Source of the DNA: Streptomyces sp. BK208
GTDB taxonomy: Bacteria > Actinomycetota > Actinomycetes > Streptomycetales > Streptomycetaceae
Direction: 5' to 3'
Assembly (NCBI RefSeq): GCF_004364245.1
Contig: NZ_SOAV01000012.1
Coordinates: forward strand, 62,001 to 126,000
DNA length: 64,000 nt
In this document: positions 1 to 7,920 of the stretch, piece after piece
Numbering within the stretch: position 1 is the stretch's first letter
Layout of the letters: each line of letters starts with the position of its first letter
Made by a program: the position numbers and the translations under genes
The notes under the pieces: model-generated
What the model saw: the letters and a program-made list of their open reading frames with translations, nothing else
Database searches by the model: none
What the model was told of the DNA's origin: nothing

Positions 1-1
1 G

Positions 2-1690
2 CCCCTGGAGGGCCTGTACGAGCGGTTCGGTGCCGACCGGGTGAGCTTCGCGGAGGGCGTGGACCGCATCAGGCTCCGCCGGACGGACGGTACGTACCTG
101 CACGTACTGCCGTCGGACGACTCCCCCGCCCGGCCGCACGGCACGGAGGGCGCCCTCGACCCGGCCCTGCTCGCCGGGCGCACCGACCTGCCGCCCCTGA
201 CCACCGACGCCGTCGGGACCGAACTGGCGCTCGTCGACTGGGGCGAGGGCGTCCTCACCCTGCGCGCACCCGACGGCCGCTACCTCTCCGTCGCCGAGGA
301 CGGCTACCTGCGCGCCTCCGCCGACCAGCCCGGCGGCTGGGTCGTGCAGGAGACCTTCCGGCTGGAACCCCATGCGGGCGGTCACCTCCTGAGGCACACG
401 GGAACGGGTCGCCTCGTCCAGGTCGCCGCCGACGGCGTGAAGGTTGCCGCGGACACCGAGGACGGCACCGTCGCCGCGGACCCCGAGGTCTTCGAGGTGG
501 TCGTCACCGAGCGCGGCGAGGACGCGGTGGCCCGGGCGGCGGCCGCGGCGGACGTGGTCGTGGTGGTCGCGGGTAACGACCCGCACATCAACGGCCGGGA
601 GACCGAGGACCGTACGACGCTCCGGCTGCCCGGCCATCAGGAGCGGCTGCTGCGCGCGGCCCGCGCGGCCAACCCGGCGACCGTGCTCGCGCTGGTGTCC
701 GCCTACCCGTACGCGGTCGACGTGGACACGCTCCCCGCGGTGCTGTGGACCGCGCACGGAGGTCAGGCGGCCGGCACCGCGCTGGCCGCGGTCCTCGCCG
801 GCGACGTCTCCCCCGCCGGGCGGCTCCCGCAGACCTGGTACGCCGACGACGCCGACCTGCCCGGGCTGCTCGACTACGACGTGATCGGCGGCCGCCAGAC
901 CTACCTGTACTTCGAGGGGACGCCGCTGTTCCCGTTCGGGCACGGCCTGTCCTACGCGTCCTTCGGGTACGCGGACCTGACCGCGCGGGTGCGGGACGAG
1001 ACGGTGTCCGTGTCCTTCACGGTCACCAACACCGGCGAGACGCCCGCCGACGAGGTGGCCCAGCTCTACGTCCGCGCCGAGGCCCCGTCCGTCCCGCGCC
1101 CGCGCCGCGAGCTGCTGGCCCACCGCCGGCTCCCGCTCGCCCCCGGCGCGTCCGCCCGGGTCTCCTTCGAGGTCCCGCTGTACGCCCTCGCGTTCTGGGA
1201 CGTCGCGCAGGACCGGTGGCGGCTGGAGCCGGGCCCGTACGCCCTGCTGGTGGGTGCTTCGAGCGAGGACGTGCGCCTGTCGACGACCGTCACCCTCGAC
1301 GGCGAGCCCGCTCTGCCGCGCCGGGTCCGCGAACACGGTCTGGAGGCGGTCGACTTCGACGAGCAGAGCGGCACGGCGATCGTCGACCGCACCAAGACGG
1401 CGGGCGACGCGGTGACGCCCGATTCCGACGCCACCGGCGAACTGCTCTACCGCGACTGCGACTTCGGCGCCGGGGTCCGCGGGGTGACCGTGTCGGTGGC
1501 GGGCGGGGGCACGGTCGAGCTCTCCCTGGACGGCGGCCCCGCGGCGGCGCTGCTGTCACCGGACGCGCCCACGGCCGGCCCGTACGACTACGTGGACCTG
1601 CACGGCGCCTTCACCGCGGAGGGCGTCCACGACCTCCGCATCGGACTGCGCGGCTCACTGCGGCTCGCGCACGTCGGCTTCTCCGGTTGA
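2..1690 (+). CDS. Glycoside hydrolase family 3 beta-glycosidase, C-terminal part
   Basis: The frame is open to the left edge, so the N-terminal catalytic barrel is missing and 562 residues are visible. The protein probably hydrolyses beta-glucosides or beta-xylosides. The visible part starts at the head of the GH3 alpha/beta sandwich domain (PLEGLYERFG). It is then interrupted by about 130 residues with DGTYLHV and DGRYLSV repeats, like a fascin or beta-trefoil insert, where other GH3 enzymes carry PA14. The sandwich resumes with ADVVVVVAGND and RETEDRTTLRLPGHQ, followed by FPFGHGLSYASF. A fibronectin III-like domain follows (VTNTGETPADEVAQLYV), then a C-terminal beta-sandwich that may bind carbohydrate. 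No secretion signal can be judged. The family call is firm; the substrate is unknown. Confidence 0.9.
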   Translation, partial: PLEGLYERFGADRVSFAEGVDRIRLRRTDGTYLHVLPSDDSPARPHGTEGALDPALLAGRTDLPPLTTDAVGTELALVDWGEGVLTLRAPDGRYLSVAEDGYLRASADQPGGWVVQETFRLEPHAGGHLLRHTGTGRLVQVAADGVKVAADTEDGTVAADPEVFEVVVTERGEDAVARAAAAADVVVVVAGNDPHINGRETEDRTTLRLPGHQERLLRAARAANPATVLALVSAYPYAVDVDTLPAVLWTAHGGQAAGTALAAVLAGDVSPAGRLPQTWYADDADLPGLLDYDVIGGRQTYLYFEGTPLFPFGHGLSYASFGYADLTARVRDETVSVSFTVTNTGETPADEVAQLYVRAEAPSVPRPRRELLAHRRLPLAPGASARVSFEVPLYALAFWDVAQDRWRLEPGPYALLVGASSEDVRLSTTVTLDGEPALPRRVREHGLEAVDFDEQSGTAIVDRTKTAGDAVTPDSDATGELLYRDCDFGAGVRGVTVSVAGGGTVELSLDGGPAAALLSPDAPTAGPYDYVDLHGAFTAEGVHDLRIGLRGSLRLAHVGFSG

Positions 1691-1717
1691 GGGTCCGGAG
1701 AAGCCCGGCCCGAGGAC

Positions 1718-1755
1718 GGGGCCCGGCACCGGTGTGCCTACCGGTACCGGGCCCC
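1718..1755. terminator. Bidirectional hairpin terminator between GH3 and response regulator
   Basis: A 16 bp stem with one mismatch (GGGGCCCGGCACCGGT against ACCGGTACCGGGCCCC) and a 6-nt loop. It lies 28 nt past the GH3 stop and covers the last codons of the convergent response regulator. There is no U tract, as is usual in Streptomyces. Confidence 0.7.
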
Positions 1756-2448
1756 CGACTCACCGCCCGCCCTGACCAGGCCCAGCTCGTAGGCGACGAT
1801 CACGGCCTGGGCCCGGTCGCGCAGCCCCAGCTTGGCGAACAGCCGGTTGATGTGGGTCTTCACGGTGTGGTCGGTGATGGTGAGACGCTCCGCGATCTCC
1901 GCGTTGGACAGCCCCCGCGCGATCAGGGTCAGTACCTCCGTCTCCCGGGCGGTCAGGTCGCCGGCGGCGGGGACGGGAAGCCGCGAACCGCGCGCGTGCA
2001 CGAACTCGGCGATCAGCCGTTTGGTGATCTCGGGCGACAGCAGGGCGTTCCCGCTCGCCACCACCCGCACGGCGTGCAGCAGTTCGGGGAAGGTGGCGTC
2101 CTTGAGCAGGAAGCCGCCCGCTCCGGCCGCGAGCGCGTCGTACACGTACTCGTCGAGGCCGAAGGTCGTCAGCATCAGGACCTTGGTGGCGCCGCCCGAG
2201 GCGGTCAGGATCTCGCGGGCCGCCTCGATGCCGTTCTTGTGCGGCATCCGGATGTCCAGGAGCGCGAGGTCGGGCCGGGTCGTGGCGGCCGACAGCACCG
2301 CCTGCACCCCGTCCTCCGCCTCGGCGACGACCTCGATGTCCTCCTGGGTGCCCAGGAGGTTCACGAAGCCGGTGCGGACGACCGCCTGGTCGTCCGCGAC
2401 CAGTGTCCGGATCACGCGCGCCTCCTCCCCCCGCTCCACGGCACTCAT
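1738..2448 (-). CDS. NarL/FixJ-family response regulator
   Basis: A DNA-binding response regulator of 236 aa, partner of the sensor kinase encoded just upstream. The receiver domain spans about residues 12-130, with the acidic pair DD at 19-20, the phospho-acceptor Asp in LALLDIRMP (about D65) and the conserved Lys in FLLKD. A LuxR-type helix-turn-helix occupies about 165-225 (LTARETEVLTLIARGLSN). The ATG chosen overlaps the kinase stop as ATGA, which indicates translational coupling. A GTG 33 nt downstream (VIRTLVADD) is an alternative start that fits many homologues. The regulon is unknown; the neighbouring carbohydrate genes are only a hint. Confidence 0.93.
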   Translation of the reverse strand: MSAVERGEEARVIRTLVADDQAVVRTGFVNLLGTQEDIEVVAEAEDGVQAVLSAATTRPDLALLDIRMPHKNGIEAAREILTASGGATKVLMLTTFGLDEYVYDALAAGAGGFLLKDATFPELLHAVRVVASGNALLSPEITKRLIAEFVHARGSRLPVPAAGDLTARETEVLTLIARGLSNAEIAERLTITDHTVKTHINRLFAKLGLRDRAQAVIVAYELGLVRAGGESGARYR

Positions 2449-3659
2449 CCGCTCCCCCACGGAAGCACCGCCTCCACCACGAAGCCGCCGTCCGGACCGG
2501 TCCCGGCGCTGAGCCGGCCCCCGACCAGGGCCGCCCGCTCCCGCATCCCGGTCAGGCCGTGCCCCGTGCCCGTACCGGGACGGGAGCCGGGGCCGGTGAC
2601 GGCCCCGGCACCGGGACCGTCGTCGCGGACCCGGAGGGTGAGCAGCCGGCCGGCGCCGTAGTCCACCTCGACCACGGTACGGGCGCCGGGGGCGTGTTTG
2701 CGGGCGTTGGTCAGCGCCTCCTGCGCGATCCGGTAGGCGGACAGCTCCCACGCGGCGGGCAGCGCCACCCGCTGTCCGGTGATCCGCAGCTCGGCCGTAC
2801 CGCCCACGGCCCGGTGCTGGTCGACCAGTTCGACCAGGTGGTCGAGGGTCGGCTGGGGGGCGGTGAGGGCGGTGTCGCCCCGGGGCGTGCGCAGGACACC
2901 GAGGAGGCGGCGCAGTTCCGCCATCGAGGAACGGGCGGTGGCGGCGATCTGCTGGAAGCCGTCGCGGGCCTCGGCGGTGAGGCCGGGCGTGGTGTACGTG
3001 GCACTCTCGGCCTGGACCGCGATCATCGACACCGAGTGCGAGACGATGTCGTGCAGTTCACGGGCGATCGCGGCGCGCTCCGCCTCGGCGGCCTGCTGCC
3101 GCTCCATCGCTATCAACTGGGCCTGTGCCAGCGACCGTTCGGTGCGGGTCTCCTCCCGGGAGCGGACCGCGTCGCCCATCATCACCGCGCCGAAGAGGAC
3201 CACGGTCAGCAGGAAGGACTCGGCGAACAGGCTGAGCGACCCCCGCTCCCACAGCGCGGGCACCGGCAGGTCCATCCGCGACCACGTGTTGATGTGCACC
3301 AGGTTCACGCACAGCGCTCCGAGCGCGCCGCCCGCGACGGTGAGGGCCGGGTGCAGCACCCGGTTGCGGCCCAGCGCGTAGCAGCCGGTCAGCCCGCTCA
3401 CCATGATCGAGACGTACAGGTTGACGTCCCCGGCGAAGCCGATCAGCCCCGCCGCGACCGTGAGCACGGCGACGGGCGGGAAGGAGCGCCGCCACATCAG
3501 CGAGGCTGCCGACAGCAGCGCCCCGGCCGTGGTGGTCACCCCGCCCGGGACGACGACCAGCTCCACGACCGCGCCCGCCGTCACGGCGGCGCCGGTGATC
3601 CACGGGTAGGCGGGCGCCGCGAACCAGTCGCGCAGCCTCTGTTGGGGCGACGTACTCAT
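2445..3659 (-). CDS. Sensor histidine kinase, HisKA_3 (NarX/DesK-like) class
   Basis: A membrane sensor kinase of 404 aa for the coupled response regulator. The first 160 residues contain several hydrophobic segments compatible with 4-6 transmembrane helices. A cytoplasmic linker with REETRTERSLAQAQ follows, then the dimerisation/phosphoacceptor helix with His at about 203 (RELHDIVSHSVSM). The HATPase domain carries the N box (ALTNARKHAPG) and a G box (RVRDDGPGAG, GTGHGLTGM). The start was chosen because GGGGGG lies directly upstream of the ATG; a longer frame upstream lacks a ribosome site. The ligand is unknown. The gap to the divergent gene at 3802 (142 nt) presumably holds both promoters. 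Confidence 0.93.
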   Translation of the reverse strand: MSTSPQQRLRDWFAAPAYPWITGAAVTAGAVVELVVVPGGVTTTAGALLSAASLMWRRSFPPVAVLTVAAGLIGFAGDVNLYVSIMVSGLTGCYALGRNRVLHPALTVAGGALGALCVNLVHINTWSRMDLPVPALWERGSLSLFAESFLLTVVLFGAVMMGDAVRSREETRTERSLAQAQLIAMERQQAAEAERAAIARELHDIVSHSVSMIAVQAESATYTTPGLTAEARDGFQQIAATARSSMAELRRLLGVLRTPRGDTALTAPQPTLDHLVELVDQHRAVGGTAELRITGQRVALPAAWELSAYRIAQEALTNARKHAPGARTVVEVDYGAGRLLTLRVRDDGPGAGAVTGPGSRPGTGTGHGLTGMRERAALVGGRLSAGTGPDGGFVVEAVLPWGSG

Positions 3660-3801
3660 CCCCCCATGATCCCGATCGGGGCCGGAGCGCGCGTCGCCGC
3701 CCGGGTGGAGTCTGCGGGCCGCCGTCGTACCACGGGTTGACTCCCGGGTGCGGAGCCTCGGTTGACGCCCTTCGACCTGCGGATTCCTAACGTCGACTGA
3801 C

Positions 3802-4932
3802 ATGATGAAGAGCTTTGGGGAGCGGGTCGCGCCGACCACCCGGCGGCCCGTCGAACGGTATGCGTGGGCCGGGTGTGCGGTGGCGGCGGCGGGTTTCGCG
3901 TCGGTGTCCGACCTGGCGGCGCATCAGGTGTGGGGGTGGTCGGCCGGTGCGGGGTACGCCCTCGCGGCGTTACTGGCGACGGGGTCCGCGCCGCGTCCGG
4001 CCGCCCGGGCGGTGGCCTTGGCGGGGGCCGCCCTGCTGCCGCTCGTCGGCATGGTGCTGGCGGGGCTCGGACAGTCCGAGGTGTCCGTGGTCGAGCGGTC
4101 GGCGCGGCTGCTGACCGCCACCGGCAGCCCCTACGTCACGACGCCCGCGACCGTGGGCGACTTCAACCCCTACCTGCCGGGGATGGCGCTCTTCGGACTG
4201 CTGCCCGGAGACCCCCGCTGGTGGCTGGGCGGCGTGTTCACCGCGTCCCTCGTCGCCGCGGGGCTGCGCCGCGTCGGGCTGCTGCTCGCGTGCCCCCTGG
4301 TCGCGTTGCCCCTCGCGGTGGGCGGCGTCGACCTGCCGGTGGCCAGCCTGATGTGCCTCGGTCTGGCGCTGGCGGGGCGGGGGCGTCCGGGCAGGTCCGG
4401 CCTGGCGCTCGGGGCCGCCGCAGCCCTCAAGTGGACCGCCTGGCCCGCCCTGCCGGTGGCGCTGGCCCTGGTCGCCGTACGGCAGGGCGGCCGGCCCGCG
4501 CTGCGGTGCGCGGGCGTGGGCCTGGGCGCCGTGGCGGCGGTGGTCCTGCCCTTCGCCCTCACCGACCCCGCCGGCTTCCTCCGCAACGTCGTCGCCTTCC
4601 CCCTCGGGCTGACCGCCACCGCCTCGCCCGCCGGCAGCCCGCTGCCCGGGCACCTGCTCGCGGCTCACGTCCCCGGCGGCACGGTGATCGCGCTCTCGCT
4701 CCTGACGGTCGGCGCACTGCTGGTCGGTGTCTCGCTCGCGGTACGCCCTCCGCGTACCCCGGAGGCGGCGGCCGGCCGGCTCGCACTCGGCCTGGGCCTC
4801 GCGACGGCCCTGATGCCGGCGACGCGCTTCGGCTACCTGGTCTACCCGCTGGTCCTGGCCGCCCTGGCGCACCGTACGACGCACCGGGGACCCCAGGTCA
4901 CCGGCCGTCCGGCCGAGAGGACTTCCGCATGA
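3802..4932 (+). CDS. Integral membrane GT87-like (DUF2029) glycosyltransferase
   Basis: A polytopic membrane protein of 376 aa, almost entirely hydrophobic apart from both ends. The segment AALKWTAWPALPVALALV and the pattern of about ten helices resemble the GT-C polyprenol-phosphate-mannose-dependent mannosyltransferases (DUF2029/GT87). The stop overlaps the start of a GT4 glycosyltransferase gene as ATGA, so both products are probably made together and act on one glycolipid or cell-envelope glycan. Codon 57 (3970-3972) is TTA, the rare leucine codon read by the bldA tRNA, so translation may be limited to late growth. The exact donor and acceptor are not readable from sequence. Confidence 0.75.
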   Translation: MMKSFGERVAPTTRRPVERYAWAGCAVAAAGFASVSDLAAHQVWGWSAGAGYALAALLATGSAPRPAARAVALAGAALLPLVGMVLAGLGQSEVSVVERSARLLTATGSPYVTTPATVGDFNPYLPGMALFGLLPGDPRWWLGGVFTASLVAAGLRRVGLLLACPLVALPLAVGGVDLPVASLMCLGLALAGRGRPGRSGLALGAAAALKWTAWPALPVALALVAVRQGGRPALRCAGVGLGAVAAVVLPFALTDPAGFLRNVVAFPLGLTATASPAGSPLPGHLLAAHVPGGTVIALSLLTVGALLVGVSLAVRPPRTPEAAAGRLALGLGLATALMPATRFGYLVYPLVLAALAHRTTHRGPQVTGRPAERTSA

Positions 4933-6107
4933 CGCGCGACGCCGGTGCCGGTGCCGGTGCCGGTGCCCGCACGCTGATCGTCACCAACGACTTCCCTCCC
5001 CGGCAGGGCGGCATCGAGACCTTCGTCCGCGAACTGGCCGACCGCTTCCCGCCCGACGAGGTGGTCGTCCTCACCTCCGCGCCGACGGCCGCGGTCGAGG
5101 ACGAGCAGCCCTTCCCCTACCCGGTGGTCCGGCACTCGGCCCGCACCCTCCTGCCGACGCCCCGGGCGACCGCGCACGCGGCTGCGGTGGCCCGCCGGTA
5201 CGGCTGCGACCGGGTGTGGTTCGGAGCGGCGGCGCCCCTCGCCCTGATGGCGGGGCGGCTGCGGCGCACGGCGGGGATCCGCACCGCCGTCGCCACCACC
5301 CACGGCCACGAGGTCTGGTGGGCCCGTACCCCGGGCACCCGCGGCCTGTTGCGCCGCGTCGGCGCGCAGGTGGACACGCTGACCTGGCTGGGTGAGAGCA
5401 CGCGGGGCCCGATCGAGGCGGCCCTCGCCCCGGGCGCCCGGACCGCCCGCCTCGTCCCCGGCGTGAACACCGAGGCCTTCCACCCAGGCGCCGACGGCAC
5501 CCGGATCAGGACCGGGTACGGCCTGGGCCACCGCCCCGTGATCCTGTGCACGGCCAGGCTGATCCCGCGCAAGGGCCAGGACACCCTGATCAGAGCGCTG
5601 CCCTGGGTGCGCAGGGCGATCCCGGACGCCGTACTGCTCCTGGTCGGCGACGGCCCCTACGCGGCCGGGCTCCGGCAGCTGGCGTTGCGCGAGGGCGTCA
5701 TGGACGCGGTCTTCTTCGCCGGCGGCCACGCCCACCACGCGCTGCCGTCCTTCTACGCCGCCGCCGACGTCTTCGCGATGCCTTGCCGCACGCGCAGGGC
5801 CGGTCTCGAGGTGGAGGGCCTCGGGATCGTGTACCTGGAGGCCGCCGCGTCCGGGCTGCCGGTCGTCGCGGGTGACTCGGGCGGCGCTCCGGACGCGGTG
5901 CGGGACGGCGAGACGGGGCACGTCGTCGACGGCCGCTCGGTGGCGGCGACGGCGGACCGGCTGATCAGGCTCCTGCGCAGTCCCCGTCTCGCCCGCGCCA
6001 TGGGCGGCCGGGGCCGCGACTGGGTGCGTACGGCATGGTCCTGGGACCACTCGTACGCGACGCTGCGGGACCTGCTGGCAGCCGGCCCGAGGTCGCTCGG
6101 CCCCTGA
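4929..6107 (+). CDS. GT4-family glycosyltransferase, PimB-like
   Basis: A cytosolic GT-B fold glycosyltransferase of 392 aa. The N-terminal acceptor half has NDFPPRQGGIETFVRELAD. The C-terminal nucleotide-sugar half has ARLIPRKGQDTLIRAL, GDGPYAAGL and the donor-site E-x7-E region GLGIVYLEAAASGLPV. This pattern is close to the phosphatidylinositol mannosyltransferase PimB group. The N-terminus contains alternating Ala-Gly encoded by four perfect GCCGGT hexamers (4941-4964). Translation is coupled to the preceding membrane glycosyltransferase by an ATGA overlap. The role in mannolipid or polysaccharide synthesis is inferred; the enzyme class is secure. Confidence 0.88.
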   Translation: MTRDAGAGAGAGARTLIVTNDFPPRQGGIETFVRELADRFPPDEVVVLTSAPTAAVEDEQPFPYPVVRHSARTLLPTPRATAHAAAVARRYGCDRVWFGAAAPLALMAGRLRRTAGIRTAVATTHGHEVWWARTPGTRGLLRRVGAQVDTLTWLGESTRGPIEAALAPGARTARLVPGVNTEAFHPGADGTRIRTGYGLGHRPVILCTARLIPRKGQDTLIRALPWVRRAIPDAVLLLVGDGPYAAGLRQLALREGVMDAVFFAGGHAHHALPSFYAAADVFAMPCRTRRAGLEVEGLGIVYLEAAASGLPVVAGDSGGAPDAVRDGETGHVVDGRSVAATADRLIRLLRSPRLARAMGGRGRDWVRTAWSWDHSYATLRDLLAAGPRSLGP

Positions 6108-6114
6108 CAGGAGA

Positions 6115-6152
6115 GTCGCCGAGCCGCTGTCCCGAAGGCACGGCTCGGCGAC
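6115..6152. terminator. Bidirectional hairpin terminator
   Basis: A perfect 12 bp stem (GTCGCCGAGCCG with CGGCTCGGCGAC) and a 14-nt loop, between the convergent glycosyltransferase and aldehyde dehydrogenase genes. Confidence 0.8.
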
Positions 6153-6165
6153 GGGTGGGGAGGGA

Positions 6166-7611
6166 TCAGAGCGCGAGGTCCGTCAGGACCAGCACGCGCT
6201 CGTAGGTGTAGTCGTCCATCGCGAACCTGACGCCCTCGCGGCCGACGCCGGACTGCTTGGCACCGCCGTAGGGCATCTGGTCGGCGCGGTAGGAGGGGAC
6301 GTCGCCGATGACCACGCCGCCGACCTCCAGGGCGCGGTGGGCGCGGAAGGCGGTCTGGAGGTCGTGGGTGAACACGCCTGCCTGGAGGCCGTACTTGGAG
6401 TCGTTGACGGCGGCGAACGCCTCGGCCTCGCCGGTCACCCTCTGCACGCTGAGGACGGGGCCGAAGACCTCCTCGCGGGCGAGGGTGGTGCCGGCGGGCA
6501 GGTCGGTGAGGACGGTCGGGGCGTAGGAGGCCCCGTCGCGCTTGCCACCGGTGAGGAGCTTCGCGCCCGCGGCGACGGCCTCGTCGACCCAGGACTCCAC
6601 CCGCTCGGCGGCGGCCTCGCTGACCAGCGGGCCGACGTCCGTCGCGTCGTCGTTCGGGTCGCCGGTGACCTGGGCCTCGACGGCGGCGACGATGCGCGGC
6701 AGCAGCCGGTCGTAGACGGCGGCGTCGGCGATCACACGCTGCACCGAGATGCAGGACTGGCCGCCCTGGTAGTTGGAGAAGGTCGCGATGCGCGCCGCGG
6801 CCCGGTCCAGGTCCTCGTCGCTCGCCCAGTCGGCGAGGACGACGGCCGCGCCGTTGCCGCCCAGCTCCAGCGTGCAGTGCTTGCGGGGCACCGAGTCCAT
6901 GATCGCGTAACCGACCGTCTCGGAGCCGGTGAAGGAGATGACCGGAAGGCGCTCGTCCTGGACCAGGGCGGGCATGCGGTCGTTGGGCACCGGGAGGATG
7001 CTCCAGGAGCCGGCGGGCAGCTCGGTCTCGGCGAGGAGCTCGCCGAGGATCAGGCCGGACAGGGGGGTGGCGGGGGCGGGCTTGAGGACGATGGGCGCGC
7101 CGGCGGCGATCGCGGGGGCGATCTTGTGGGCGCAGAGGTTGAGCGGGAAGTTGAAGGGCGCGATGCCGAGGACGACGCCCTTCGGGAAGCGGCGGGTGAG
7201 GGCGAGGCGGCCCTGACCGCCGGCGTCGGTGTCCAGGCGCTGGGCCTCACCGCCGTTGAAGCGGCGGGCCTCCTCGGCGGCGAAGCGGAAGACCGACACC
7301 GCGCGGCCGACCTCGCCGCGGGCCCACTTGACCGGCTTGCCGTTCTCGGCGGAGATCAGCCGGGCGATCTCCTCGGTGCGCTCCACCAGGCGGCGGCTGA
7401 CGTGGTCGAGGGCGGCGGCCCGCACGTGGGCGGGGGTGGCGGCGAACTCGTCCCGTACGGCGTACGCGGCGGCCACGGCCTCTTCGACCTGGGCGTCGGT
7501 GGGGAGGCTCACCGTGCCGACGGTGCTGCCGTCCCAGGGGGAGGTGACGTCGAAGCCGGACTCGCCGGTGGCCTGGCGGCCGGCGAGCCAGAAGGCGTGG
7601 GTGGAAGTCAT
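6166..7611 (-). CDS. NAD(P)-dependent aldehyde dehydrogenase
   Basis: A soluble aldehyde dehydrogenase of 481 aa, full length for the family. Catalytic features are visible: Asn in PFNFPLN (about N154), the general base Glu in LELGG (about E249) and the nucleophile Cys in GGQSCISVQR (about C287). FTGSETVG is the cofactor-side motif. Its sequence type is nearer the semialdehyde/lactaldehyde-like branch than the two PatD-like dehydrogenases elsewhere in this window. With gabT and a PucR regulator nearby, succinate semialdehyde is a reasonable guess, but the substrate is not shown by the sequence. It lies downstream of pucR on the same strand, separated by a repeat array. Confidence 0.92.
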   Translation of the reverse strand: MTSTHAFWLAGRQATGESGFDVTSPWDGSTVGTVSLPTDAQVEEAVAAAYAVRDEFAATPAHVRAAALDHVSRRLVERTEEIARLISAENGKPVKWARGEVGRAVSVFRFAAEEARRFNGGEAQRLDTDAGGQGRLALTRRFPKGVVLGIAPFNFPLNLCAHKIAPAIAAGAPIVLKPAPATPLSGLILGELLAETELPAGSWSILPVPNDRMPALVQDERLPVISFTGSETVGYAIMDSVPRKHCTLELGGNGAAVVLADWASDEDLDRAAARIATFSNYQGGQSCISVQRVIADAAVYDRLLPRIVAAVEAQVTGDPNDDATDVGPLVSEAAAERVESWVDEAVAAGAKLLTGGKRDGASYAPTVLTDLPAGTTLAREEVFGPVLSVQRVTGEAEAFAAVNDSKYGLQAGVFTHDLQTAFRAHRALEVGGVVIGDVPSYRADQMPYGGAKQSGVGREGVRFAMDDYTYERVLVLTDLAL

Positions 7612-7920
7612 TGTCGAGTCCCGGCCCTTCCGCGTTGAGGTGGAGTGGTGTGCACGGTGCGGGCTCCACGGTAGGGCGGGGCGGGGCAGCGGGCGTTTGT
7701 CCGGCGTGTAGTGGTGCGGGGACGGTGTTCGACGCGGCGGCCAGGTGCGCGGGCCGCGACCTCACCGGTCGCAGAACGGGCCGCGACTTTGCCGGTCGGC
7801 GGGCGGCGCCTCGACCTCACCGGCCGGTGAGCGGGCCGTGACCACCCCGGCAGGTGGGCCGGACCGCGACCTCACCCGCAGGGTGAGCATGGCCGCGACT
7901 CCCCCGGTCGGTGGGCGGGA
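7612..7920. other. 309 bp intergenic region
   Basis: No credible gene. The part next to the dehydrogenase (7612-7750) must hold its promoter, but I could not pick clear -35/-10 boxes. The rest is a six-unit tandem repeat array, listed separately. Confidence 0.6.
7751..7916. repeat. Six imperfect tandem repeats of 26-30 bp
   Basis: Six consecutive units start near 7751, 7778, 7805, 7833, 7861 and 7891. Each begins with a variant of GGGCCGCGAC and continues with a variant of CTCACCGGTCGGTGAGC. The third unit contains the perfect palindrome CTCACCGGCCGGTGAG. The array begins directly after the pucR stop codon, so it would lie in the pucR 3-prime region and could act as a cluster of weak hairpins. 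Confidence 0.75.

Noticed and set aside
2403..3740. Long plus-strand open frame across the kinase gene
   Set aside because: Shadow frame: low-complexity Gly/Arg/His translation, no ribosome site, and the kinase motifs are on the other strand.
7751..7916. CRISPR array
   Set aside because: Units are contiguous without unique spacers and too degenerate; no cas gene is in the window. The same holds for the arrays at 9790, 25464 and 32019.
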